Source of the DNA: Ophiothrix spiculata
Lineage: Eukaryota > Echinodermata > Ophiuroidea > Amphilepidida > Ophiotrichidae
NCBI GenBank assembly: GCA_000969725.1
Contig: JXSR01S002452.1
DNA: 29,900 nucleotides
Direction: 5' to 3' (one strand)
The position numbers and the translations under genes were made by a program. The notes below the pieces were generated by a model. It was not told the origin of the DNA and searched no databases. It worked only from the letters and a program-made list of their open reading frames with translations. Positions 1-9,223 of the stretch are shown in pieces. Each line of letters starts with the position of its first letter. The stretch's first letter is position 1.

Positions 1-249
1 TTCATTCCGATATTCAATGAATTTTAGACTACCGTAAACGCCAATATTGTTGCGCTCAGTAATTTTCGCACAAGGATAATTTTGAGCTATTTTGTGTCAT
101 GTTGCTCCCTTTAATATATACACTTTTTTTTGACATGCGGCGGATATCACTTTAATTTTTCGCATCACATTTATTTCCGTGCTAAAGCGAATTGAGCGCG
201 GAAATTAATGTACCGTAGCGGGAAATATTCCATCGATATAAATGTAGTT

Positions 250-681
250 GAAATTTCATACCTGTCAAGTCTCCCGATCGGGTTTACATTTCAAGCCAAA
301 TCTCCCAATTTTCAAAAAAATCTACCGCGGTCTCCCGCCATTGTGAAAATTCGCTATAGTCAGCATTTTTGTATAGTTGTATTACACACCAAGAGCACGG
401 AAAGTAAGTCTACTTATAGTGTGGATGCGCTAAAATATTTTTATCATCTATGCTACTACACAAAATGCTTGTAAATCTACTGGAAACCATTTTTTTTTTT
501 GCTTGTCACTTTGTCAAAACCACTATAATGAGTTTAGGGTTGACCAAAATCTAAAATTTTCCCTCCAAAAGGTCCACTTTTTAAAAATCCGCACCCCCTT
601 GAAAAAATCCTGGCAACGGGCCTGATCTCACGCGAAATCTCCCGATTCAGAATTTTGAAATGTTGACAGGTATGAAATTTG
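250..681. mobile_element. Non-autonomous inverted-repeat element (MITE-like)
   Basis: The ends are inverted: AAATTTCATACCTGTCAA at 251-268 is the exact reverse complement of 663-680. Inside the ends is a short recurring motif of the form (A/G)TCTCCC(G/A), at about 269-278, 298-307, 330-338 and 634-646, like the subterminal repeats of transposase-dependent elements. There is no credible transposase. A second dispersed repeat (451-527) lies inside it. I see no clear target-site duplication. Superfamily unassigned. Confidence 0.55.
451..527 (+). repeat. Dispersed repeat, copy 1
   Basis: This stretch (CTACTACACAAAATGCTTG, then a T-run, then GTCAAAACCACTA) closely matches 7716-7783 in the same orientation, 7.26 kb away. 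The differences are a small indel and a few substitutions. It lies inside the 250-681 inverted-repeat element, so it is either part of that element or a separate insertion. Confidence 0.5.
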
Positions 682-1030
682 AAACTTAAACTGCTTAATG
701 ATTTACTGAAGCTAAAAACAAATCAATGCTCCTTTAATTGTGTAAATCTTGGGAGTTTTGAACTTATCAAGTGACGTGAAGCCTGGCGTGAACGTTTGAT
801 AAAAGGTTTGAAAATTTGAAGTGACATAAAAAGTATTGAATGCAGTTTTGCTGAAATGGATTTCACTGAAGGACTCTTGATAGATCTGCATACACATGTG
901 GTGCAAACGATATTGTAAAATAAAACAACTCTACAAATTGATACAGACCCATTGAAAATGTTTTTATTATTCAATCATCTTTATTTCATAACAAAGAAGT
1001 AAACAAACAGTCCAAGGCCAATCCAAGGAT
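682..1030. other. AT-rich sequence, no feature seen
   Basis: Small overlapping open frames on the minus strand (64-83 codons) have no recognisable domain. I see nothing else supportable here. Confidence 0.5.
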
Positions 1031-1540
1031 AAGGCCCTTAGCACTCGATTTTTAGTTTCCTGTTGCAGCTTTTAAAATAGAGGGCGGTCACTTTTCATTA
1101 TTCTTGTAGGATCCGAATGTGTGAGATAATTCAATTGACATAGTACAGTGCAGTAAATCACATGTATTTTTTTTGTGTGTTTGTCTACGCACAGAAACAT
1201 CATGCACTGCATTTTTGTCCATTTTCAACTTTCAATTTTGGGCAATAAAATGTCAAAAAATATTTGCCATGAACAAAACCAGCATCAGCTGTTTAGAGTA
1301 CATGCAATGCCAATATTTTCATTATTACTCATGTGCCATGCACCCACCCCATGTGAACTGTTTTATATCAACATTTGGGAGATGCCTGTTATTTTGAGCC
1401 ATAAATACTTTGCCTTTTTATCTTTTAAAATATTAGCAAATATTCAATGAAACCATCTCAAATAATGAATGATTTGGGAATGTTGATATTTTGGGCGGAC
1501 GGAAACAGGAAACTAAAAATCGAGTGTGACGGGCCTAAGA
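1031..1540. mobile_element. Inverted-repeat element, about 0.5 kb
   Basis: A 23-bp perfect inverted repeat lies at 1042-1064 and 1504-1526 (core CTCGATTTTTAGTTTCCTG). The similarity extends outward imperfectly to the GGCCCTTA at 1033-1040 and the GGGCCTAAG at 1531-1539. The interior is AT-rich, with three short overlapping plus-strand frames I do not recognise. It is probably a MITE or the terminal part of a larger dead transposon. No target duplication was found. Confidence 0.5.
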
Positions 1541-1978
1541 CTTACAAACTAATTAAAACGCACATCATAAAGAAACTATCATGGCGGGAAGGAAAAACAA
1601 CAACATTAAATCGTTTCTTGAACATTCCATTGAGAATCATGTCTTGCGCTTTAAATAAAAAATATGATGACTGATAACAGATTTGACAATTTCATTTCTG
1701 AGAAATGGATACTTTGCAGTGCATTTAATTAGTGATTCATATAAAAATCTGCATGAAAATTGAAATGCATCTATTTGGAGGATAGTACATTAAATGACTG
1801 TTATTCTTAAAATGAAGTGACCATATTTTATAAAATACCATCACACAGAATATCCAAATACAGTACCGTAAATCTTTAGGCTGAAGGGGTCCTAGATTTT
1901 CTCCAAATTTTCAGTTTTAAATGTAGGATGAAACCCGAAAATCTACGGAAGTGAGCAATTCAGCATTGACTGAAAACA
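1541..1978. other. AT-rich sequence, no feature seen
   Basis: No gene or convincing repeat. A weak inverted similarity between about 1864-1878 (CCGTAAATCTTTAGG) and 1936-1951 (CCGAAAATCTACGG) was noted, but it is too short and imperfect to name. Confidence 0.45.
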
Positions 1979-2075
1979 AATGCACATACAGAACCGGGAT
2001 TGAGAATCGAACTCGGGACTAGTTGGTGCAAAGACATAGAAAGACCATAGAGATTATTCATAATCTTTTCAGCGC
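1979..2075 (-). mobile_element. Probable tRNA-derived SINE remnant
   Basis: Read on the minus strand, 2004-2012 gives GTTCGATTC, an exact match to the internal RNA polymerase III B-box consensus GWTCRANNC. It is set in TCCCGAGTTCGATTCTC, much like a tRNA T-arm. I cannot find a convincing A box upstream (towards 2070), and no intact cloverleaf can be drawn. It is best seen as a decayed SINE or tRNA pseudogene. Confidence 0.35.
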
Positions 2076-2134
2076 TAAAGGCAGCGATTTTAGAAAAATC
2101 GGGTGGTTTGGGGATTCTTTCATGATATACGTCA

Positions 2135-2315
2135 CTGTAAAGTGAAAGTTACTCGTTTTAGAACTAGTCCTCGTTTTTCTATAACGAGTAGGCTATTCGT
2201 TTTTTCTAAAACGAGTAGCAAAACGAGGAAATTGCGTCGTTTTAGAAAAACGAGTAGCCTACTCATTTTAGAAAAACGAGGACTAGTTCCAAATCGAGGA
2301 ACTTTCACTTTATAG
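2135..2315. repeat. 181-bp imperfect hairpin with internal ACGAG repeats
   Basis: The left arm from 2135 (CTGTAAAGTGAAAGTT) is mirrored by 2300-2315 (AACTTTCACTTTATAG). Pairing continues through ACTAGTCCTCGTTTTTCT near 2164-2181 and AGAAAAACGAGGACTAGT near 2269-2286, for about 80 nt per arm around a centre near 2225. The arms are built from several copies of a TTTTAGAAAAACGAG-type unit in both orientations. This explains why both strands carry similar short open frames. A foldback MITE is the likeliest origin. Confidence 0.7.
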
Positions 2316-3190
2316 CTGCCATTTGTTGGATCCAAACACAATCATTGCAAATTCATAGATTTTTGTACAAATTCATACAGGAATAGTTGGAAGTGAGAAT
2401 CAGGTAGCTACGGTACTTGTAAAAAATTGCCCTCGCAGGTCCTTTTCTTTTTTCGAAAAAAATCGGACGAAAAACTATTTTCTTCCTTTGCTTTATTTTG
2501 GTGATTGATTTTCTGGATTTTTTTGGGAAGTACTGTCACTTTTGCAAAAATTAACACCGACAACTGGACACTATACCTCAACTCATACTCATGGAGAGGC
2601 AATCTTTATCACTTAGGACTTCACTTTTACATGTATGCATGACATTTGTGTAAATTTTTAACTTACATGCAGTCTCTCATGCTCTTGTATAAATTCCTGT
2701 GTTGACTTGAAAATCAAAGATGATGGTCCTCTTCATGGAAACTGAAGTGAAGTTATTTCATGACAAGCTATGGAAACAACTAACCCTGCGTATGATTTCA
2801 TACATGATGTGACATGTGTACACATCATGGCACACGCACTGCTAGTTGCATCATATCAGTCATGTGTTCCGTCTCTCTGTTAATACACAGCGCAGCTAGA
2901 TCGTTGAGTCATTGAACATCATTTTATTTATAGAACAGCATGATTGTCATTGGCATATTAATTGCAACAGTCAGGACTGCTCGATTCAGTGCCAGTGGTC
3001 TACTGGATTGAATGGTGACCACTCCAGCTCCATTCAGCAGTTGTTGACATATAGACTAGCACAAAACAGTTTTATGGTACAGATTACGTAAAATAATATT
3101 TCAGTTCAAAGTCGAAGTTGACCAAATGTTTTGTGTAATCATCATGGACATGGTAATTTTTTTTTAATGCAATGGCATGCCAACGGTAAA
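2316..3190. other. No gene recognised; short palindrome at 2803-2829
   Basis: CATGATGTG at 2803-2811 pairs with CACATCATG at 2821-2829 across a 9-nt loop, and CTCGATTCAG at 2980-2989 is inverted at 3290-3299. Otherwise this is AT-rich sequence with only chance-length open frames. If the minus-strand gene proposed at 3201-3530 is real, this would be the start of its first intron. Confidence 0.4.
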
Positions 3191-3200
3191 ATCATTTCTC

Positions 3201-3530
3201 ACCTTTTATCGAAGCTTTCTTGGTATTTGATTTTGTATTTTGTGCTATGTCAACATAGTCAATGACCGCTGGATTGAGCGAACGGATCGCTGAATCGAGT
3301 GCAGTACATCGTTCCTGACATGGCAATGCAATGCAATACACACATGAAAAGTGCTTGTATTTTATGCTTGATTGTCGGCTAAATTCTTGCATTTCGGGAT
3401 GAAAACTGTAAAAATGTAGATCAGCATTTTTCAGTACACTAAAATATATCATCTGTAAATCTTGGGCTACAACTGAAACGTGTGTTTTTGGCAAATTTCC
3501 GTACATCACTTTCGCTCGACAGCCAGGAAA
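3201..3530 (-). CDS. Candidate first coding exon of a minus-strand gene (unknown product)
   Basis: I do not recognise the product. On the minus strand a frame opens at an ATG pair near 3504-3509 and runs about 100 codons to a stop at 3192. Shortly before that stop, at about 3200, is AAAAG|GTGAGA, a good splice-donor match, so the frame could be an exon spliced after codon 101 or so. The encoded segment is mixed in composition, for example LDSAIRSLNPAVIDYVDIAQ near its end, and is not low complexity. Upstream at 3569-3595 are TATA and CCAAT boxes in the right order and spacing for this strand. A competing upstream ATG near 3526 opens a 31-codon frame that would be an upstream ORF. No downstream exon was found. 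It could be a chance frame; GC content is only slightly above the surroundings. Confidence 0.3.
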
Positions 3531-3534
3531 TCAT

Positions 3535-3630
3535 TCGTATGTTGTTTACTTCGCGAAGATATATGCGATATTTATAACGAGCGCGTTGATTGGTCAGTCA
3601 CCCGAACATGCCAATTTTTCATCCAATCGC
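3535..3630 (-). promoter_or_regulatory. Candidate CCAAT/TATA core promoter, minus strand
   Basis: Read on the minus strand, GACCAATC (3588-3595, the NF-Y type CCAAT box) is followed 12 nt later by TATAAATA (3569-3576). A start site about 30 nt downstream would fall near 3545, just ahead of the ATGs at 3526 and 3509. CpG dinucleotides cluster in 3510-3630 (CTTCGCGAAG, ACGAGCGCG) against a CpG-poor background. A further CCAAT in plus orientation is at about 3622. The arrangement is canonical but rests on short motifs. Confidence 0.4.
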
Positions 3631-3639
3631 CGTAATATT

Positions 3640-3863
3640 TATTTCATCGAATTTTTTTCAGTTTTTGCCAAATTGTACAAAAATGCCCCAATTTCCAGCG
3701 TGGGAACAAGCATATTTGTAAATCTTATATTTTATCCGATTTTTTGAGACCATGGGAAAGTAGTACCATGATGGGGGCAACGAAACGAGCGTTCCGGAGC
3801 TCATGCCCCATCGTCTACTAGAGGCAATGTCTATAGACTCTCTACACATTCTTAGTGTATTTT
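3640..3863. other. No feature seen
   Basis: Unremarkable sequence between the candidate promoter and the foldback element. A 63-codon minus-strand frame here shows no domain. Confidence 0.4.
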
Positions 3864-3865
3864 GT

Positions 3866-4624
3866 ATGGCACGCCTCGCATGACAAAACTATGTCGAGTT
3901 TTCCACTCAATATGTCGTGATCTCCCCTCTATTGGTCGAGTTTTCCTGTCTGTTGGTCGAGTTTTCCCCTCTATATATCGAGATCTCCCCTCTATTGGTT
4001 GAGTTTTCCAGTCTATAGGTTGAGTTTTCCCTCACTGTATGTCGAGTTCTACTACCTACATGGTGAGAAAAAAATGTTGGTGAGAAAAAAATGTTGGTGA
4101 GGAAAAAAATGATGGTGATCAATCAATTTTCTTGTTATTTACGCCCAAATATACGTCAAATATAGTTTGGCGTATGCAATTTCAAATTTACATTGTGTTA
4201 CGTTAGAAACATTAAAGCATATATACGGCGGCGTATAGTTTGACGTATAAAATGTCAAAAATACATTGTGTATACAAATACCTTCTTGACAGTCTTAACC
4301 ACATAATCCAGAGGTGTACAAAGATAAAGTGAAAATATATACGCCGGCGTATAAGTTGACGTAAGATATTTCTCTATAACATTGTGTATGAATAATATTG
4401 ACATGTGAGTCATCCCCAACTTATTTTTTCTCGCCAACATTTTTTTTCTCACCAACATTTTTTTCTCACCAGCATTTTTTTTTCACCAACATTTTTTTCT
4501 CGCCAACAACTCGACCAATAGACAGGAAAATTCGACCAATAGATGGGTAATCTCAACATATAGAAAGGAAAACTCGGCATATAGAGAGAAAACTCGACAT
4601 AGTTTTGTCATGCGAGGCATGCCA
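3866..4624. mobile_element. Foldback element with tandem-array arms
   Basis: The ends are inverted and nearly identical for about 36 bp: 3866 onward (ATGGCACGCCTCGCATGAC) against 4589-4625, with TA on both outer sides consistent with a TA target duplication. Each arm then carries two arrays in mirror order. The first is a roughly 21-bp unit (TCGAGTTTTCCCCTCTATTGG type), about eight copies at 3890-4050 and about five inverted copies at 4508-4600. The second is a 17-bp unit (GGTGAGAAAAAAATGTT), about three copies at 4060-4118 and about five inverted copies at 4420-4507. The middle has three diverged copies of a TATACGYCGGCGTATA...ACATTGTGT unit, with ACATTGTGT at 4190, 4263 and 4379. No transposase. 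The repeats produce a repetitive minus-strand frame that I do not take as coding. Confidence 0.75.
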
Positions 4625-4625
4625 T

Positions 4626-5190
4626 AATTTTGCGTAAGTTGAAACACCGTGCGTCTCATATGAAGAAATACATGTAAACACTTGACAAATGTGGCTATGT
4701 GTTGTCAATGAGACTACATTTTGAAAACGTGATCAGAGTCGATAATCATGAAAAAATGTCAAGGAGCATATAATTTATGCTTAAGAACAGTCATGAAACC
4801 TCAATAAACGCACTTTTAATGACCATATGATAAAATCTGTGTCTATCGGTCTTTCACAAAAGCTTCAAAATCATTAAAATCATTACATTCAGCATGTTCA
4901 GAAAAGATATATTCTATACCTGAGAACATAATGCTATTCAAAGGACCTGTTTGTTTATTTTTTTGTTCGTATTTACCATATAACCTCCTCTCTTATTGGT
5001 TAAGTAAATCAAAATAGCTAAAACCCGATTACTGCCAAGACAATTTTCCAAGATGTATCTTGGTTGCTACTCTTTCGTGTCTTTATATCTGTAACATGTA
5101 TACGATCCTTTCTGTTTTTTATTTGGTTTTATTCGGCATTTTATTTTGAAAAAAAAAATTGAATAGCAATATAAAAATAGATATGTAGTG
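4626..5190. other. AT-rich sequence, no feature seen
   Basis: No open frame of note, no inverted or tandem repeat recognised. Confidence 0.5.
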
Positions 5191-5197
5191 ATCTGAT

Positions 5198-6270
5198 CGA
5201 TGCTGTAAAGATTCAGCAATTGGACCACATGTTATGAATCTGCTTTTCTGTCACCACTCAATTTGCATTTTAGTAATGTCCAACCATGGTACACTCACAT
5301 GAAAGTACCACGGTATTATTAGAAACTACAAAAAATGTCAAACGAGGCATCAAAAATGAATGGTATGCGTTAATTCTGCTGAAAATGAATATTAATGTTT
5401 TTTTACCGTATCTAAACTTTGCAACGAATGTTACCTAAAAAGTTACACAACTGTATAAGCAACCCATTTTACACTGAGAACATTGCAGGCTGTTTATTTC
5501 ATAATAAAAGTTCAAAATCTGCTGCTATTGTAGAAATTCAACACAAATTTTATCGATGCTACTTGGACACTGTATCCTGTAACATATTGGTATAAATTTG
5601 CATTTTCTAGCAGAAGCTGTTTTATAAAATGCGACTCAAACAAACAAACAACACGCAATGATTTCAACCAACAAAAGCTATGAAGGAATTGAACATGGAT
5701 GCCTAAAAACTTGCCTACAACAAATTTATCTGTACCGATGCTACATGGACACCGTATACCGTGTCACACTAAAGTGTCAAATGATCAAAATATTAAACTC
5801 TAGATTAAACAAGGTTTATCTTATATTTTATATTAAAAATTGTTTGCCATCTGGATAAAAAAATACTGATAAAAAGATTTCATAAAGTCAGTCGAATTTT
5901 ACTTAAAAAATAATAATATTTATCTCGATGCTACACCATGGACACCGTGCTTCTTTATCCTTGAGAACAACTCCACAAAGTCTTTTGAAAAGAAGTACAT
6001 TCATGTCAGTATGTGAACCAGCGGTGCTAAAAAGCAGATGTACTTGTTTGAAATCTGCCGATGCTACTCTGGACACCGTGCATAAAATCAAAGATGTTTT
6101 GTCTCAAAATTTGGAGACCACTTGAGATATTGGTATCAAAGTTGGTCAAACTTCAAATATGCCAGTTTGCTTCAATAAAAAACATAAAATGAACAAATTG
6201 AAGTTATATACGCACTGTTGGTGAACTGATTTTACCTATGCTACATAGCTGATATTCTCTGGACAACGTG
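5198..6270 (+). repeat. Spaced array of a bipartite motif (CGATGCTAC ... GGACACCGT)
   Basis: Two short blocks, CGATGCTAC and TGGACACCGT, occur together five times with a variable gap. Starts are 5554 (gap TT, second block GGACACTGT), 5736 (gap AT), 5926 (gap ACCAT), 6059 (gap TCT) and 6236 (first block CTATGCTAC, gap 16 nt, second block GGACAACGT). A weaker sixth copy is at 5198 (CGATGCT, 16 nt, TGGACCAC), 356 bp before the first. Intervals between the five are 182, 190, 133 and 177 bp. The sequence between motifs is not obviously repeated apart from an AAATTTATC-like lead-in. It could be a decayed satellite with one conserved box, or a set of spaced binding sites. Confidence 0.65.
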
Positions 6271-6299
6271 TGTGGCATAGGGAAATGACAGGTTTCTTT

Positions 6300-7280
6300 T
6301 TCATTTAAAGGTTTTTATTAGTGAATATCAATGTTAATACATAGAATAATATGTAAAATGAGTTCTGTTTTCTGTTCCAATTGAAAATATTTGTATTTTG
6401 CAAACATGGTTTGTTTATGTCACGTTTTTTCACCTAAAAAACCTAAATTAGTCGTAAAAAAATTAAAATGGCAGATAAAGTGGTCAAATAACTTTTAAAA
6501 TTAAGTTAACCTGGTTTCCTACCTGCAAAAATAAAAACAATGGAAAACAGTTTAACATAAGAAATAAAATACACTATTTAAATCACCAGAATTGCCATAT
6601 TTTTAAATTGTCCCAAGTTCATGGAATAAGCCAAAGCAAAATTTTCAAGAATGGCGTATTTCAAACAATTTTTCTTATGTTGTTTGGATTTATAAAGTTT
6701 TACGATATCCCCGATGCAAATTTGAAACTTTCACAATTCGTTACATTAGCAATTAATTTATTCTGCATTAACGTCGGTGTCTCAAAAGGAACTATTAATA
6801 GTTGCCATTAATAGCTTCCATTAGGAACTATTTAGCAATATTCCTTTGACGTAAGTAGAGAATTGCCAGTATAGTGCTTGGTCTGGGACGATGAATTTGA
6901 AAATAGCTCTTTGACCACTCTAGTTGAGAAATACTGGAATATTTGTAATTCATATGTTTGAAACAGTCGAATAGAGGAACCGGTAAACAAGAATACACAT
7001 ATTATTTCACCATTACGTCAAACAGACTGTGAATACTTGACGCATCTTGAAGTTAATGAATGAAAGTGCCATAAGTGAGTCGTTATGCCGTTGCATCACC
7101 TGTTTTGTATCGACGTCTTGAGAAATCAGATGGCTGATTCCAGAGAAAATGAAACCTGTCTAACTTTAAGCAATTTAGAAAATAATTGTTTGTATAGAAT
7201 GTATTTAGGTGCAACTAAACTTTGCAAATATTATATAATACACCCCTCTTCTATTATATAGATACTTACGAAATTTGAAT
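6300..7280. other. AT-rich sequence, only a short palindrome
   Basis: AACTATTAATAGTT at 6790-6803 is a perfect 14-bp palindrome, followed by two diverged repeats of ATTAATAG(T/C)T. No gene recognised; the 67-codon plus frame at 6608-6811 has no domain I know. Confidence 0.4.
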
Positions 7281-7293
7281 ACCACAGTATTAC

Positions 7294-7315
7294 CTTTGTT
7301 GAGTTATCAACAAAG
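7294..7315. repeat. Short perfect hairpin
   Basis: CTTTGTTGA (7294-7302) pairs with TCAACAAAG (7307-7315) over a 4-nt loop. There is no T-run, and it is probably incidental. Confidence 0.3.
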
Positions 7316-7715
7316 TTGGTTACTTGTGTCAAAACACATAGCCAAATTTGTAACAATATTTCATTGGCCTAAATATAAATTGAATCTTCTAGTATAGGCC
7401 AAACAGTTTTTCAAATTAGGGATATCTGCATTCAATATTGAACATGTAAATCAAACTATGGTGCAAAAGTTGAAGAATACTGGTATATTATTTTCCCAAG
7501 GGTAACACATTAATTTTTCACAGCTCAACTGCAAACTTATATATATATAAATATATATTGATGCAAACAAACGATTGTTTCTGTGTTTATAAAATAGCTT
7601 ACATCAGTACAAGAGTCCATTAATACCTTTGGACCTTCATTTCTTAAAACACAAACATTAAAAATGGGAAAAAGCCCCTAAAATGGTCCACAAAAATCAA
7701 AATACGTAAATAAAA

Positions 7716-7783
7716 TACTACACAAAATGCTTGGAAAACCACTATTTTTTTTTTGCTTGTTACTACGTCAAAACCACTAAAAT
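7716..7783 (+). repeat. Dispersed repeat, copy 2
   Basis: Direct-orientation partner of 451-527: ACTACACAAAATGCTTG, a T-run, GCTTGTTACTACGTCAAAACCACTA. It immediately abuts the hairpin at 7786-7887, so the two may belong to one element ending near 7915. Confidence 0.5.
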
Positions 7784-7785
7784 TA

Positions 7786-7887
7786 AACATGGTTGGCAGG
7801 TTGGGTTAAATTTTGCACAATATTGGTTTATTTTATACACAATCTTGGGTAAATGGTTCATGTTTTACCCAACCTACCAACCATGTT
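7786..7887. repeat. 102-bp hairpin with 23-nt arms
   Basis: 7786-7808 (AACATGGTTGGCAGGTTGGG...) pairs with 7865-7887 (...CCAACCTACCAACCATGTT) with two mismatches. The loop contains further TTGGGTTAAA/TTTACCCAA-type complementarity. TTTACCCAAC recurs at about 7892, followed by TTTTTTAGAGTGTAA, which resembles a transposon end. A MITE end is likelier than a microRNA precursor. Confidence 0.5.
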
Positions 7888-7915
7888 CCTTTTTACCCAA
7901 CTTTTTTAGAGTGTA

Positions 7916-8450
7916 ACCGAGTTTAACATTTGCATTGTAGTGCTCTGAAATTAGAGTCAGTACAAAAGATCCAAGCATAATTTGAATAGAATAAGATGCC
8001 TCACACTTCAAATGTGGACATTATTGAAAATGACATGCAGATCTTACCGAAGTTCTAAAGCCCCGTTCTTACACTGCTTTATCTACTTTTATAAGGTTTT
8101 CTGTTTAAGCAGAGATTTTGCTACCTGGTGTGCCAGGCCTCCAGTATTCTGTGAGTACAATAGCTACACAGTTTTGATTCTTACCCCCTCGGAGTTAGAA
8201 AAAGTGTGATAAAAGAAAAAAGAAAAAGCAGAACTTCTATATAGGTCAAACGCCTCTCTACGTATTATTGTGTGCTCCCCAGTCAAGAATTATTGACGAC
8301 AGGCAGACGTTTTTTTAATTCAGATAAATACCCATATAATAATGTCTTACGTTGCTGAAGAGAAGTCTTGAATGGAATTAAAATCTGTATCCGAAAGCAA
8401 AAACACGGGGAAATGTCTGGAAATATATCGCTTTTTATATTTTGTTGCTA
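7916..8450. other. No gene confirmed; splice-like segment at 8113-8150
   Basis: TTTAAGCAG|AGATTTTG...AGTATTCT|GTGAGT frames a 38-nt segment with an acceptable acceptor and a strong donor. It is too short to judge as an exon. The rest is AT-rich sequence without features. Confidence 0.25.
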
Positions 8451-8458
8451 GGATCTGG

Positions 8459-8529
8459 AGTTAATTATTAGGATTCGACTTAATGCTGTATAAAATTACA
8501 TGTATTGCTTCAAGTCGAATGTAATTAAC
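8459..8529. repeat. Short imperfect hairpin
   Basis: GTTAATTATTAGGATTCGACTT (8459-8480; written here only for its ends) is mirrored by AAGTCGAATGTAATTAAC (8512-8529) with a small gap. The loop is about 31 nt. Confidence 0.4.
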
Positions 8530-8756
8530 ATGTAAATGCGCTACTTGTGGTATGTTTTTGTATATGTAATCTAGAGATTTTAGGCTATCTAGCTTCCAAT
8601 TAGAAATTCCCTTAAACATTATACAGACATATTATAATCTTATCTACTGACTGCAAAATATCGATATATTAGGTCTGTTCACATGCTTCGTAACTTAAAT
8701 TATTTAATCAAAACATTTACAAAACTTGACAAAATTGTAATTAACAAAACAAGTAT

Positions 8757-8906
8757 CTATAGTTGTTGGATTTAATTCCTGAACGCGTGTTTATAGCAAG
8801 TACGCAGTGGTCCCTGACGCGAGCGTGTATTTTCAAGGTTGTTTAGTTCGCGTGTACGCAGAAGGCTCTGAGTACGTGTTCACGAATTAAATCCAACAAC
8901 AATAGT
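8757..8906. mobile_element. Small CpG-rich inverted-repeat element (about 150 bp)
   Basis: TTGTTGGATTTAATT (8763-8777) is exactly inverted at 8885-8899. Imperfect pairing extends inward (CCTGAACGCGT with ACGTGTTCACG) and outward (CTATAG with AATAG). The interior, 8780-8880, is rich in CpG (GACGCGAGCGTG, TTCGCGTGTACGC) in an AT-rich, CpG-poor region, which suggests a recent or sequence-constrained insertion. No target duplication identified. Confidence 0.55.
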
Positions 8907-9221
8907 TAATCTTACCGCACAAAAGGGACATGTCAATCAAAGTAGGTAATAGTTTATTGTCTTCTATGAAAACAAAGTACTCAAAGCCTTTTGCTTTTCC
9001 TATCACTCGTATATGAATTGTTATGGGTTGCAAACTCTCAAGTGGGAATTTTCTACATTTATTGGCTCGCAGTGATTACTTAAAGGAGCATTGAAAACCT
9101 TTTAAATTTTTATCTACAGGTGATTTACACTTTTAAATAACTTTCAACTACCAAATACTAAGAAAATGTTTATCAAACCTTTAGGAAACATTAAAAAGTA
9201 GATATTGGTTTTGTTTATATA
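8907..9221. other. AT-rich sequence, no feature seen
   Basis: Spacer between two inverted-repeat elements with no open frame of note. Confidence 0.45.
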
Positions 9222-9223
9222 TA

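Noticed and set aside
2103-2341. Overlapping plus and minus open frames of about 70 codons with similar Arg/Lys/Ser-rich sequence
   Set aside because: They arise because the DNA is a long inverted repeat of TTTTAGAAAAACGAG units. The similarity of the two strands is structural, not coding.
3907-4122. Minus-strand frame encoding a repetitive ENSTNRGE-type peptide
   Set aside because: It is produced by the 21-bp tandem array in the arm of the foldback element. The reading does not continue into unique sequence.
8113-8150. 38-nt segment between acceptor-like and donor-like sites
   Set aside because: Far too short to assess coding, and not in a convincing frame with any neighbour. Mentioned only in the region entry.
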